Notes under the pieces: model-generated | The model's database searches: none | What the model was told of the DNA's origin: nothing | Seen by the model: only the letters and a program-made list of their open reading frames with translations | Translations under genes and position numbers: made by a program | Shown here: positions 44,293 to 53,373 of the stretch, one piece after another | Layout of the letters: the number at the start of each line of letters is the position of its first letter | Position numbering within the stretch: the first letter of the stretch is position 1 | NCBI RefSeq assembly: GCF_029028005.1 | Contig: NZ_JAOTPO010000012.1 | Span: forward strand, 1 to 64,000 | Length of the DNA: 64,000 bases | Reading direction: 5' to 3' | Source: Alkalihalobacterium chitinilyticum | Lineage (GTDB): Bacteria; Bacillota; Bacilli; Bacillales; Bacillaceae_F

Positions 44293-45033
44293 ATGAGATT
44301 ACTAGATAAAGTATCAATCATAACAGGAGCAGGAACTGGTATTGGGCAAGCAACTGCTATTAAGTTTGCTCAAGAAGGTGCTAAAGTTATAGTCGTTGAT
44401 GTGAATGAAGAAAATATGGAAGAAACTGTTTCTAAAATAACCGATCTTGGTGGAGAAGCATTAGCGTTTAGGGTTGATGTGACGAACAAACAACAAATTA
44501 CTGAAATGGTTGATGCAGTGATGAAAAAATATACTCGTATAGATGTTTTAGTCAATAATGCAGGAATTATTGATGATGCCCAACTATACAAGATGACCGA
44601 TGAGCAATTTGATAAAGTAATAGATGTCAATTTAAAAGGAACGTACAATACGACTCGTGCACTTGTTGATATTATGAAAAGCCAAAATTCAGGTGTTATT
44701 TTAAATGCATCATCGATCGTTGGAGTTTACGGCAACTTTGGCCAGACTAATTATGCAGCGACCAAGTTTGGTGTCATTGGGATGACCAAAACATGGGCAA
44801 AAGAGCTTGGCAGAGATGGAATTCGTTCTAATGCGGTTTGTCCTGGATTCATTGCTACGTCTATTCTGGCACCTATGCCAGACAAGGTGATTAAAGCAAT
44901 GGAAGCCAAAGTACCTCTTGGTCGACTAGGGAAGCCGGAAGAACTTGCCAATGTCTATGCCTTTTTAGCATCGGATGAAGCAAGTTATGTGAACGGAGCT
45001 GTTATTGAAGTAAGCGGCGGCGTTGTAGTTTAA
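44293..45033 (+). CDS. Short-chain dehydrogenase/reductase (FabG-like)
   Basis: This 246 aa NAD(P)-dependent oxidoreductase has the classical SDR motifs: TGAGTGIG for cofactor binding, VDVNE at the end of beta-2 (an acidic residue there usually favours NAD), NNAG, catalytic Ser in LNASSIVG, YAATK with Tyr and Lys, and PGFI. In this operon it may oxidise a 3-hydroxyacyl-CoA ahead of the thiolase. ATG 44293 is chosen over ATG 44284 because AGGAGA lies 8 nt upstream and the length fits the family. It is the last gene before a strong terminator. Confidence 0.92.
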   Translation: MRLLDKVSIITGAGTGIGQATAIKFAQEGAKVIVVDVNEENMEETVSKITDLGGEALAFRVDVTNKQQITEMVDAVMKKYTRIDVLVNNAGIIDDAQLYKMTDEQFDKVIDVNLKGTYNTTRALVDIMKSQNSGVILNASSIVGVYGNFGQTNYAATKFGVIGMTKTWAKELGRDGIRSNAVCPGFIATSILAPMPDKVIKAMEAKVPLGRLGKPEELANVYAFLASDEASYVNGAVIEVSGGVVV

Positions 45034-45132
45034 TTATATTATTTATGTTTACACCCTTGTCTGTTCTTAAATTAATCATTGGTGAGTATCTAGGTCGTTA
45101 ACTTGTCCAACATGATATTCCGTTATTTCTTA

Positions 45133-45186
45133 CAAACAAACAGATGTGCTAATCCTAGTGATTGGCACATCTGTTTGTTATTTTAA
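45133..45186. terminator. Strong terminator between the SDR and TetR genes
   Basis: AACAAACAGATGTGC and GCACATCTGTTTGTT form a long stem extended by AATC/GATT, with T-rich flanks on both strands. It separates convergent transcripts. Confidence 0.9.
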
Positions 45187-45254
45187 TAATTGGGCTCAAT
45201 AGGTGAATTCTATTATATACCCCTGGGACAGGTGTTTTTATCATCTATCTGCTT

Positions 45255-45860
45255 TTAATGACGTTCTGTTTTTATTCCTTCTATTATAAGCTCGAGAAAG
45301 GTTGTACCTTCTTCTACGAGGTTAAAGTTATCATATAATCCCCAATCATAAAGTGTCCCCCGCGTACATCTGGTAACATAATTTGTTAATCGTTCAGCGT
45401 TCATATCCGTTCGAAATTCACCCGTTTCTTGCCCGGCTTCTATAAAGGTTTTTACGATCCTGTAATAAGGTCTTGCGGTACTTACGAGGAAATCGGATTG
45501 ATTAGGATGAAGCGCATTAATATAGATGGTTCGAATTACTTCTTTACCAAGTTGTTCTTCTAGAAAATGTAACTGTGCATGGATAAGTTTTTTTATTTTA
45601 ACTTCCTCTGTTTGTTCATTTTCTAGTTCCCTAAGAAAGTTGATATAGAAATCATCAATTTCCTTAAATTTCTCTAAAAATATTTCATACTTCGAGTTAA
45701 AATGGTTATAAAAAGCTCCTTTTGATGTACCAGAATCTTTTGCAATATCATCTATAGTTACATTGTTATAACCATTTTTCGAGAAAAGGTCTAGAGCTGT
45801 ATTTAATATTTTCTTTTTCGTTTCAAGAGCTTTTATTTTTCTAGGGGTTAGTTTAGTCAT
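45255..45860 (-). CDS. TetR-family transcriptional regulator
   Basis: The 201-residue repressor has an N-terminal TetR helix-turn-helix (residues about 12-58: KKKILNTALDLFSKNGYNNV, IAKDSGTSKGAFYNHFNSKY) and a variable ligand-binding domain. Its position, convergent with the TRAP/CoA-ligase operon, makes it a candidate regulator of that operon, possibly responding to an acyl-CoA as several TetR proteins of beta-oxidation do; this is inferred. ATG 45860 follows GAGGAG. A 25-bp imperfect palindrome about 100 bp upstream may be its own operator. Confidence 0.9.
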   Translation of the reverse strand: MTKLTPRKIKALETKKKILNTALDLFSKNGYNNVTIDDIAKDSGTSKGAFYNHFNSKYEIFLEKFKEIDDFYINFLRELENEQTEEVKIKKLIHAQLHFLEEQLGKEVIRTIYINALHPNQSDFLVSTARPYYRIVKTFIEAGQETGEFRTDMNAERLTNYVTRCTRGTLYDWGLYDNFNLVEEGTTFLELIIEGIKTERH

Positions 45861-45960
45861 GAAAATCTCCTCTATTTATTTTTTTTGCTCTTGTCACTTG
45901 GCTTTAAAAATCAATACAACAGAGCCAAAGATCCAAAAGTTTCTTAGTATAAAATTTTAC

Positions 45961-45985
45961 AAACTAGAGTCCAAGACTTGAGTTT
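45961..45985. promoter_or_regulatory. Imperfect palindrome, candidate TetR operator
   Basis: AAACTAGAGTC CAA GACTTGAGTTT has paired arms (AAACT..AGTC / GACT..AGTTT), with two mismatched positions per arm. It lies between the TetR gene and the divergent kinase gene. No other clear copy was found near the TRAP promoter. Confidence 0.4.
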
Positions 45986-46144
45986 TTCATTTTGAATAAA
46001 TTATACACTATTCCAGTTTCAAATTGAAATAAATGAGAAATATAATATGACTTATTGATTAAATCTTACAAAAATTTTCAATTTAAGATAAAATATAAGT
46101 AACATCTATACTAGTTATTTAATTTTTTTACGGAGGATACTAAT

Positions 46145-47599
46145 GTGTTTAAACTTTCGAATAGTCAAGTAGAACAGGCATTGTATCAAAATGCTTTTGA
46201 GTATGCCTCTAATGGTAAAGCAATTGTTACGTTAGATGGAAAGTTTCATTTAGTTAATAGTACGTTATGTACTATTTTAGGATACTCTAAACGTGAGTTA
46301 CAAATGTTAACACTATCACAATTATCTCATCTTGAAGATATTTCGAAGACTAATTATTTATTTACAGAACAACCGCCTAATATAGAAGGTAAAATTATTA
46401 TTGATCAACGATTTATTCATAAAAACGGTAAAGAGCTATGGGTGGCTTTACATTTTTCATTGCTTAAAATAAATGAAGGAAGTAAACATACATCTCATTA
46501 TCTTGTAGATATTTATGATATTAGTAAACAAATTGAAAAAGAGAAAGAGATTAAAAAGCTTAATCAAATTCATCAACTCATTTTAGATTCTATTTCTGAT
46601 GGAATTTATGGTATTGATTTAGATGCGAATGTTATCTTTTGGAATAAAGCTGCCGAAGAAATGGTAGGTTATGGTGAAAACGATTTAAGTACTCAAAATT
46701 TGCATGATCTTATACATCATACAAATAAACAAGGAAATAAAGTTTCTATAACAAGTTGTCCTGTGTTCAAGGCACTTAAAGATGGTGAGAGCATTCATAT
46801 CACTGATGATGTATTTTGGAGAAAAGACGGAATGAGTTTTGACGTCGAGTATACGACCAACCCAATCATAGAAAATGGTGAATATATAGGTTCGGTTATA
46901 ACATTCAGAGATATTACCGAAGTTAAGAAAACGAAGGAAATCTTGCAGAAGTCAGAAAAGCTCTCCTTAGTTGGGCAAATGGCAGCAGGGATTGCCCATG
47001 AAATACGAAACCCCCTAACTTCTTTAAAAGGCTTCTTGCAACTTATACAGTCCGGTGAATCTGATAAACAATTATATTACAAAATAATGAATGAAGAATT
47101 TAATCGCATCGAATTAATTCTTAATGAATTGTTATTGTTAGCCAAACCCAATCCAACAACATTATGTGAGAAGAATATTATAGGTGTCTTAGATCAGGTC
47201 GTAGCTATTCTTCAACCACAGTGTAATATTCAAAATGTACAAATTAATTGTCTTTATCAAACAGAAGAAATTTTAGTCTTTTGTGATGATAATCAGTTAA
47301 AACAAGTATTTATCAACCTTATTAAGAATGCCATTGATGCGATGCCTAAGGGTGGTGAAATTTCACTGGAGGTCGAACGTGAAAGTGAACAGGTTATTAT
47401 TCGTGTTAAAGACCAAGGAGTTGGTATTCCAGAAGAAAAACTTGCATCTATCGGACGACCATTTTTCTCAACAAAAGAAAATGGAACCGGCTTGGGGCTT
47501 ATGATTTCATTTGGAATTATAGAAAATCATAACGGAAAAGTATCCGTCACTAGCAAAGAAAATCAAGGTACGACGTTTACTATTACGTTGCCTTTATAA
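46145..47599 (+). CDS. Orphan PAS-PAS sensor histidine kinase (sporulation-kinase type)
   Basis: The 484 aa protein is soluble, with no TM segment. Two PAS domains (about 14-130 and 143-262) come first. Then the HisKA domain with H-box HEIRNPLTSLKGF, and the ATPase domain with N-box INLIKNAIDAMP, DQGVGIP and GTGLGL. No response regulator gene is adjacent. The layout resembles the Bacillus kinases (KinA/KinE type) that feed the Spo0F-Spo0A phosphorelay, which is the likely role. The start is GTG 46145 after GGAGG. A terminator follows at 47620-47656. Confidence 0.9.
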   Translation: MFKLSNSQVEQALYQNAFEYASNGKAIVTLDGKFHLVNSTLCTILGYSKRELQMLTLSQLSHLEDISKTNYLFTEQPPNIEGKIIIDQRFIHKNGKELWVALHFSLLKINEGSKHTSHYLVDIYDISKQIEKEKEIKKLNQIHQLILDSISDGIYGIDLDANVIFWNKAAEEMVGYGENDLSTQNLHDLIHHTNKQGNKVSITSCPVFKALKDGESIHITDDVFWRKDGMSFDVEYTTNPIIENGEYIGSVITFRDITEVKKTKEILQKSEKLSLVGQMAAGIAHEIRNPLTSLKGFLQLIQSGESDKQLYYKIMNEEFNRIELILNELLLLAKPNPTTLCEKNIIGVLDQVVAILQPQCNIQNVQINCLYQTEEILVFCDDNQLKQVFINLIKNAIDAMPKGGEISLEVERESEQVIIRVKDQGVGIPEEKLASIGRPFFSTKENGTGLGLMISFGIIENHNGKVSVTSKENQGTTFTITLPL

Positions 47600-47619
47600 T
47601 AAGCTTTTGAAATTCAAAC

Positions 47620-47656
47620 AAGGCAGTACTCCACATTTTATGGAGAACTGCCTTTT
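47620..47656 (+). terminator. Terminator after the PAS kinase gene
   Basis: AAGGCAGTACTCCA and TGGAGAACTGCCTT form a stem followed by TTTC. Confidence 0.85.
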
Positions 47657-47838
47657 CTAGTTGTCATTTGTTGTACACTCTTATGCATCTACATCCTCAT
47701 TTTACACTTCACAAACTTGCTTTATTTCTTCGACAAGAATCTTTTTTAAAGTTGTTTGAATTTTCCTTATAATTATTGACTTTATTTTTTAATGAGGTAT
47801 ATTTATTAAAAATTCGGAAAAAAACAGGGGTGTATATC

Positions 47839-49044
47839 ATGAAGTATGCATTTGCAAAACGAGTACGCCATCTTCAATCTTCGGCTGTCCGTGATATATT
47901 AAAGGTCGTTTCTAAAGGGAATGTCATTTCGTTTGCAGGAGGTCTTCCTGACGATGATTTATTTCCACTTGAAGGGATTAGAGAAGCTTTTGAAGAGACG
48001 TTTAAATCAGGTAAAAAGTCTTTACAATATATAGAAACAGAGGGCTTTCTTCCACTGCGTGACTTATTAATTGACCGTATGAGCAGGAAAGATATTACTA
48101 GTTATCATTCAGATGAAATTTTGCTGACAACAGGTTCACAACAGGCAATCGATTTATTTTCTAGAGTTACATTCAACCCAGGAGACATCATTTTAACTGA
48201 AAATCCAACGTACTTGGCCGCACTTCAAGTTTTTGAATCGTATGAAGCGAAAGTGGTTCCTGTTGAATCAGATGAACACGGAATGATTGAAGCTGATCTG
48301 GTGAAAAAAATAAAGAAATACAAACCGAAATGCATTTATGTCGTACCGACTTTTTCCAATCCCGCAGGAAAAGTATGGTCAAACGAGCGTAGGAAAATGG
48401 TTTTGAAACTTGCACAAAAATACCATGTCATTATTTTTGAGGACGATCCGTATGGAGATATTCAGTTTAATAAAGATGAAACTTATTATCCCATCGCTTC
48501 ATTTGATAAAGAAGGAACTCATGTATTGTATACGAGTACATTTTCTAAAACGGCCGTTCCAGCGTTAAGAACGGGATGGATTGCTGGTCCGCACCAAATT
48601 ATTAGAATTATGTCTCAGGCTAAACAGGCGAATGATTTACATTCCAACTCTTTGTCACAGCAGGCTTTATATCATTTATGTACGAACTATGACTTAGATG
48701 GACATATTCGTAATTTAATTGAAGTCTACCATTCGAGAATGAACATTATGTTGCATGAGCTAGAGAAAGCGAATCTTCCTGGTATGTCTTACGTAGTTCC
48801 AAAAGGAGGAATGTTCTTTTGGATTGAATTGGATGAGAGCATTGATACGACCGAGCTATTGAAAACAGCGGTCGAAAGAGGTGTCGCTTATGTACCAGGA
48901 GCTCCTTTTTACGTTGGAAAAGGAAAGAAAAATGCACTTCGTTTAAACTATACACACTCAACTCCGGAAAAATTGGAAACAGGAATGAAGATATTAACTG
49001 ATGTTATTAAAGAGCATACTTCGTTAAAGGAAGTCGTACGATAA
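47839..49044 (+). CDS. PLP-dependent class I aminotransferase (2-aminoadipate/aromatic type)
   Basis: The 401 aa fold-type I aminotransferase has ISFAGGLPDDDLFP at the N-terminus and TTGSQQAIDLFSRV at the cofactor phosphate site. The conserved Asn is in PTFSNPAGKVWS, the Asp in IFEDDPYGDIQF, and the PLP lysine in YTSTFSKTAVPALRTGW. C-terminally GALRLNYTHS-like text (here KKNALRLNYTH) carries the substrate-carboxylate arginine. The pattern is that of LysN/KAT-type enzymes, which accept aminoadipate, aromatic or branched-chain amino acids; no DNA-binding domain is fused, so it is not a MocR regulator. ATG 47839 follows AGGGG by 8 nt. Confidence 0.9.
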   Translation: MKYAFAKRVRHLQSSAVRDILKVVSKGNVISFAGGLPDDDLFPLEGIREAFEETFKSGKKSLQYIETEGFLPLRDLLIDRMSRKDITSYHSDEILLTTGSQQAIDLFSRVTFNPGDIILTENPTYLAALQVFESYEAKVVPVESDEHGMIEADLVKKIKKYKPKCIYVVPTFSNPAGKVWSNERRKMVLKLAQKYHVIIFEDDPYGDIQFNKDETYYPIASFDKEGTHVLYTSTFSKTAVPALRTGWIAGPHQIIRIMSQAKQANDLHSNSLSQQALYHLCTNYDLDGHIRNLIEVYHSRMNIMLHELEKANLPGMSYVVPKGGMFFWIELDESIDTTELLKTAVERGVAYVPGAPFYVGKGKKNALRLNYTHSTPEKLETGMKILTDVIKEHTSLKEVVR

Positions 49045-49130
49045 ACTGTAGTGTATATAAAGAGAGTGCAACTTCACTCTGTGTGTGTTGCTTGCTTATC
49101 AACTAACCTGTGAAAGGAGGATCCTTATTT

Positions 49131-49445
49131 ATGCTAGTTGTTAATACAGAGCAGGTCGTAGGTAAAGAAATAGAAACTTCGCTTGGGGTAGTGAAGGGGA
49201 ATACCGTACAGGCACGACATATTGGTAAAGATATTATGGGCGGTTTGCGCAATATAGTTGGTGGAAGAATGAAAGAGTATGAAGAGATGTTTATTGATGC
49301 TAGAAATTACGCAGAACAAGAGATGATCCGTGAAGCAGAAGCACTCGGAGCTGATGCGATTGTAAATGTCCGTTATACAACTTCTTCTATTATGGAAGGT
49401 TCATCTGAGATTTTGGTGTACGGGACAGCAGTGAAATTCAAATAG
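49131..49445 (+). CDS. YbjQ-family (DUF74) protein
   Basis: The 104-residue protein belongs to the small YbjQ family, annotated as putative heavy-metal binding on structural grounds; its function is unknown. Typical text is VVKGNTVQARHIGKDIMGGL, EYEEMFIDARNYAEQEMIRE and ALGADAIVNVRYTTSSI. It contains no cysteine. ATG 49131 has AAGGAGG about 10 nt upstream; the frame is open from a GTG at 49110 that overlaps the ribosome site. A small hairpin (GGCAGGAGG/CCTTCTGCC, 49454-49479) follows. Confidence 0.88.
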   Translation: MLVVNTEQVVGKEIETSLGVVKGNTVQARHIGKDIMGGLRNIVGGRMKEYEEMFIDARNYAEQEMIREAEALGADAIVNVRYTTSSIMEGSSEILVYGTAVKFK

Positions 49446-49600
49446 TATTACGAGGGCAGGAGGTGTACCTTCTGCCTTATTAAAGTTTAAGAAAGGTCTT
49501 TATTAAAAGACGAACTATTTTGAAAATAATTGTCGGATGATTAAATTTTTTGTATAGTAAGAGATAGAGATATTCTAATAGGTATAAAGGGGAATAAATG

Positions 49601-50713
49601 ATGGTAGAGGTAGAAGATAAATTTTGTCAATATTTAGAGACAAATGCTGAAAGCTTTCTTTCTAACTGGAGGAAAAATGTGCGTATATCTGATGCTGATC
49701 CATTTACAATTAATGTAGAGGGTAATGGACAAGCGATGTTTGAACTTTTAATTTACTGTTTAAAAAATCCTTACCAAGACGAATTCGTGCAAGACCTAGC
49801 CTACAAAGTTGCAATTGAAAGAGCTGCAGCAAACGTAAACATTAGTGAATTTATTTACAACGTTAACATTGGGAGAAGTATTATTTTCCAATCACTAGAA
49901 GAAATTGACCTATCACTGAAAAGTATGCAACCGGTTATTAATAAGATTAATTTTTGTTTTGATCAGTTCATTTATCATGCGGTCTATAAATATACGGAGC
50001 TAAAAGATATCCAGCTCCAAGATAAGAGTTTATTTATAGAGCAATCACATAAAGATCGTCTAACCCTGCTAGGTCAAATGTCATCTAGCTTTGTACATGA
50101 ATTTCGTAATCCGCTAACTGCTGTAATGGGCTTTGTAAAGTTATTAAAAGAAGAAGATCAAAATATCAAGTATATTGATATTATCACGCATGAACTAGAG
50201 CAATTAAATTTTCGAATTACACAATTTCTAGTAGCATCAAGAAGGGAAACCACTTCTCATCATCAAAGAGAAAACTTTGATATGAAGCAACTCATGGATG
50301 AAATTATTGAGTTTGTCTATCCGAGTATAGCTGATGGTGATGTGATTGTTACTACGGAAATAGGTGAAGAAAAAACAGTCAAAGGATTTCGAGAAGAGAT
50401 ACGACAAGTTTTTATTAATTTGATCATCAACTCTATTGATGCTTTAAAAGATAATAGCGGTAAAAAAGAAATTGTCATCAAATCAAAGGTTACACCAGAT
50501 CAAAAGATAGAAATTACAGTTACGAATAATGGACCAGCTATACCTGAGCATGTACAAAAAACGATTTTTGAACCGTTTTTTACGACGAAAGAAATGGGTA
50601 CAGGTATTGGTTTATATGTTAGTAAGAAAATTATGGAAAAGCATAACGGAGAAATATCCTGTGTATCTAATGAAGAATCAACGACTTTTACTGTTACTCT
50701 ACAACTTGAATAA
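49601..50713 (+). CDS. Orphan cytosolic histidine kinase (HisK_N-type sensor)
   Basis: The 370 aa protein has no TM segment. The N-terminal ~140 residues form an all-helical domain (CQYLETNAESFLSNWRKNVR, AFERAAANVNISEF-like text) that looks like the HisK_N / RsbR-type sensor domain found in Bacillus sporulation kinases. HisKA follows with the H-box HEFRNPLTAVMGF, then the ATPase domain (INLIINSIDAL, NNGPAIP, GTGIGLYVSKKIMEKHNG). No response regulator is adjacent, so phosphorelay input is again likely. Start ATG 49598 or 49601 after AAAGGGG. Confidence 0.88.
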   Translation: MVEVEDKFCQYLETNAESFLSNWRKNVRISDADPFTINVEGNGQAMFELLIYCLKNPYQDEFVQDLAYKVAIERAAANVNISEFIYNVNIGRSIIFQSLEEIDLSLKSMQPVINKINFCFDQFIYHAVYKYTELKDIQLQDKSLFIEQSHKDRLTLLGQMSSSFVHEFRNPLTAVMGFVKLLKEEDQNIKYIDIITHELEQLNFRITQFLVASRRETTSHHQRENFDMKQLMDEIIEFVYPSIADGDVIVTTEIGEEKTVKGFREEIRQVFINLIINSIDALKDNSGKKEIVIKSKVTPDQKIEITVTNNGPAIPEHVQKTIFEPFFTTKEMGTGIGLYVSKKIMEKHNGEISCVSNEESTTFTVTLQLE

Positions 50714-50714
50714 A

Positions 50715-50755
50715 AAAGCGTGCAGGCTAGGTTTATGCCATACACGCTTTTTTCT
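50715..50755. terminator. Bidirectional terminator (kinase / NSS transporter)
   Basis: AAAAAAGCGTG and CACGCTTTTTT flank a GC-containing loop between convergent genes. Confidence 0.88.
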
Positions 50756-50763
50756 GCACTAGA

Positions 50764-52122
50764 TTAATTGAATAAACCAATTGCACTCAAGAAGACGAGC
50801 GCAATTAGAATTGGTGCAATAAATCGAAGAATAAAGATCCAAGCGTGACCAATGAATGTATCACCGAAATCGGATTCTTTCATCGCTTCAGATTTGTTCC
50901 AGCCCCATCCAACAAATGTGGCAATAATTAACCCACCAAGTGGAAGGAAAATGTTCGAAGCTAGAAAATCCATACTGTCTAAAATGTCTCGATCAAAAAT
51001 CGTTATATGTGACCAGACACCTAGACCTAAAGATGATGGGATCCCAAGCAAGAAAATAAAAGATCCAATCACTATGGCAGTAAACTTACGAGTCCAGCCA
51101 AACTTTCTAATGAAGTAAGCAACCGCAACTTCTAGCAGTGAAACAGCGGATGAAAGCCCAGCTGCTGCTAATAAGAAAAAGAATGCTAAGCCAACGAAAC
51201 CGCCGTAAGCGATACTGTCAAATATATCAGGAAGTGTGACAAAGGCAAGTCCAGCTCCATATCCTGGCTCAATACCAAAGGCGAACACGGCAGGGAAAAT
51301 CATAATACCAGCAACGACAGCGAATACAGTATCAAGTGAAGCAACGCTATATGCTGCACCTGGCAGTTTTTCTTCTTTTGATAAGTAGCTGCCATAAGTG
51401 ATAAGAGCCCCCATCCCTAAGCTTAAAGAGAAGAACGCTTGACCTAAGGCGGCTAAATATACTTCTGGTTCTCTAAACGCAGACCAGTCGGGTGAAAATA
51501 GGAAGGCCAGCCCTTCTTTAGCGCCTCCTAGTGTTAAACTATAACTAGCCAAAACGAGTAACAAGATGGCTAGAATAGGCATTAACAGTTTATTTGTTTT
51601 TTCAATTCCATTCTTAACACCAATTAATACAACTCCAATCGTTAAGGCCATAAAGATAAATTGCCACAGAATTGGATGCGTAGGGTGTGTAATAAAACTT
51701 TCAAAATAGGCTCCGTATCCTTCAGGTGGAGCACTCCACAATGTTCCTGTTAAATAGTTAATAAAATAATATAAAGTCCAACCTGCGATCACACCGTAAA
51801 AGGAAAGAATGATAAATGCAGAAGCTACTCCTAAAAAACCGCCAATGAACCACGGCTTATTTGGCGCGAGTGTTTGAAATGATCCGACGACATCACTCTG
51901 TGCTCGACGTCCGATTGTAAACTCAGCCATCATAATCGGGATACCGATTAATAATATACAGAGAAAATATAAAATTAAAAAGGCTGCTCCTCCATTTTCT
52001 CCAGTTACATATGAAAAACGCCAAATGTTACCTAGTCCAACGGCTGAACCCATTGCGGCTAAGATAAAACCCAGTCGTGATGCCCATTGCTCTCTAGGTT
52101 GATTTCCTAACTGATTACTCAA
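50764..52122 (-). CDS. Sodium-dependent transporter, NSS/SNF family
   Basis: The 452 aa membrane protein, with about 11 TM segments, imports an amino acid or related solute with sodium. The family signature RLGFILAAMGSAVGLGNIWRF lies at TM1, followed by PIMMAEFTIGRRAQ, ALGQAFFSLSLGMGALITYG at TM6 and TSS-type TM8 text (AGLSSAVSLLEVAVAY). Length and the eleven-helix layout match Bacillus YhdH/YocR proteins. ATG 52122 follows AAAGGAGG. Two Spo0A-box-like sequences lie about 70-85 bp upstream. The substrate is not identifiable. Confidence 0.93.
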   Translation of the reverse strand: MSNQLGNQPREQWASRLGFILAAMGSAVGLGNIWRFSYVTGENGGAAFLILYFLCILLIGIPIMMAEFTIGRRAQSDVVGSFQTLAPNKPWFIGGFLGVASAFIILSFYGVIAGWTLYYFINYLTGTLWSAPPEGYGAYFESFITHPTHPILWQFIFMALTIGVVLIGVKNGIEKTNKLLMPILAILLLVLASYSLTLGGAKEGLAFLFSPDWSAFREPEVYLAALGQAFFSLSLGMGALITYGSYLSKEEKLPGAAYSVASLDTVFAVVAGIMIFPAVFAFGIEPGYGAGLAFVTLPDIFDSIAYGGFVGLAFFFLLAAAGLSSAVSLLEVAVAYFIRKFGWTRKFTAIVIGSFIFLLGIPSSLGLGVWSHITIFDRDILDSMDFLASNIFLPLGGLIIATFVGWGWNKSEAMKESDFGDTFIGHAWIFILRFIAPILIALVFLSAIGLFN

Positions 52123-52189
52123 AAAATTTCCTCCTTTAAACCACTAAAGATAAAACAGTGCTACTAATATAACATAGTATTTAGAAAAA

Positions 52190-52208
52190 TTCGACACTGT
52201 TTGACAAA
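52190..52208 (-). promoter_or_regulatory. Two adjacent Spo0A-box-like sequences
   Basis: On the minus strand TTTGTCAAA (52208-52200) matches the 0A-box TTTGTCRAA fully, and TGTCGAA (52196-52190) matches its core. They lie 68-86 bp upstream of the NSS transporter start. Confidence 0.4.
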
Positions 52209-52500
52209 AAGTAATGGAATTAAAAAACATATAACGTTATAAGGAAAAAGGTGGAAATCATATCTACTACACTGAGGAAAAATAAAAAAGTTACAGAATT
52301 TTTCTCCCTTAATTTTCCTATTTATATATGCAAGAAATAACATTCATAGACTGTAATTCGGCATAGAGTGACCCCATAAATATAGGGATTTCATCTTATC
52401 TATTAAGTCAGGGATGATTTAGATGTTTTGCTGTAATAGTTTTGTTCTCGAAATAGTAAAATATCTAATTTAGAATTTTCTTAAAATTATAAATTTTATA

Positions 52501-52530
52501 TTGACATGAACATATGCTCATCTTTATAAT
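52501..52530 (+). promoter_or_regulatory. SigA promoter of the LIV-type operon
   Basis: TTGACA (52501-52506), 18-bp spacer, TATAAT (52525-52530). The start point would be near 52537, inside the cre-like site that follows. Confidence 0.85.
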
Positions 52531-52532
52531 CA

Positions 52533-52546
52533 TGATAGCGCTTACA
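52533..52546 (+). promoter_or_regulatory. cre-like (CcpA) site over the LIV operon start point
   Basis: TGATAGCGCTTACA matches TGWAANCGNTNWCA at 13 of 14 positions. It lies 3 bp after the -10 box, so CcpA binding would block initiation. Confidence 0.75.
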
Positions 52547-52582
52547 AAATTACCAAAATCATGAGGAAAAGGGGGAAAATGC

Positions 52583-53353
52583 ATGGGAGCGATATTGGAG
52601 GTGCAAAATGTTTCACTTCAATTTGGTGGTGTAAAAGCATTGAATGATGTGAGCTACCATATTAAAGAAGGCGAGATATTTTCACTGATCGGGCCAAACG
52701 GTGCAGGGAAAACAAGTATGCTGAATTGCATTAGTGGCTTATACCGTCCTTCAAATGGTTCAATTCGCTTTAAAGGCCAAGAAATACTAAATATGAAGCC
52801 TTATAAAAGAACGACGTTAGGAATTGCTAGAGCTTTCCAAAATATTGCCCTTTTTGCTCATATGTCAGTACTTGATAATTTAAAGTTGGGCAGACATACT
52901 TTAATGAAATCAGGACTATTGAAGGGCGGGCTATATTGGGGATCCGCACAAAAAGAAGAAGTAGAACATCGTAGGGCCGTTGAAGAAGTAATCAATTTTC
53001 TCCAATTACAAGATTATCGGCATACACCAGTTGGTACTCTCTCTTATGGACTTCAAAAAAGAGTCGAAGTAGGAAGAGCCTTAGCTTTAGAGCCAGAATT
53101 AATATTACTTGATGAACCAATGGCTGGTATGAATTCCTCGGAAAAAGAAGATATGTCAAGGTTTATCTTAGATATGCATGAATTGAAGAAGATGACTGTT
53201 GTCCTAATTGAACATGACTTAGGTGTTGTTATGGATTTATCAGACTCAATAGCAGTATTAGATTTCGGAAAGCAAATTGGGTTCGGTACACCTGCAGAAA
53301 TCCAAAATAACCCTGAAGTTATTAAAGCTTATATTGGTGAGGAAGCTATTTAA
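52583..53353 (+). CDS. ABC transporter ATP-binding protein (LivG type)
   Basis: One of two ATPases of a branched-chain-amino-acid-type importer. The 256 aa protein has Walker A GPNGAGKTSMLN, the Q-loop in ARAFQNIALF, the signature as LSYGLQKRVEVGRAL (LSYG in place of LSGG), Walker B LILLDEPMAGMN, and the H-switch in IEHDLGVVMD. ATG 52583 is the first start after GAGGAAAAGGGGG. It opens an operon with an AMP ligase, two permeases, a binding protein and a second ATPase. Confidence 0.94.
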   Translation: MGAILEVQNVSLQFGGVKALNDVSYHIKEGEIFSLIGPNGAGKTSMLNCISGLYRPSNGSIRFKGQEILNMKPYKRTTLGIARAFQNIALFAHMSVLDNLKLGRHTLMKSGLLKGGLYWGSAQKEEVEHRRAVEEVINFLQLQDYRHTPVGTLSYGLQKRVEVGRALALEPELILLDEPMAGMNSSEKEDMSRFILDMHELKKMTVVLIEHDLGVVMDLSDSIAVLDFGKQIGFGTPAEIQNNPEVIKAYIGEEAI

Positions 53354-53373
53354 GAAAGGAGGAACTGATAGCT

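Larger units (their letters stand above)
52123..52582. other. Divergent intergenic region NSS transporter / LIV operon
   Basis: About 460 bp, AT-rich, holding the Spo0A-like boxes, the LIV promoter and the cre-like site. The 250 bp between them show no gene or further motif. Confidence 0.65.
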
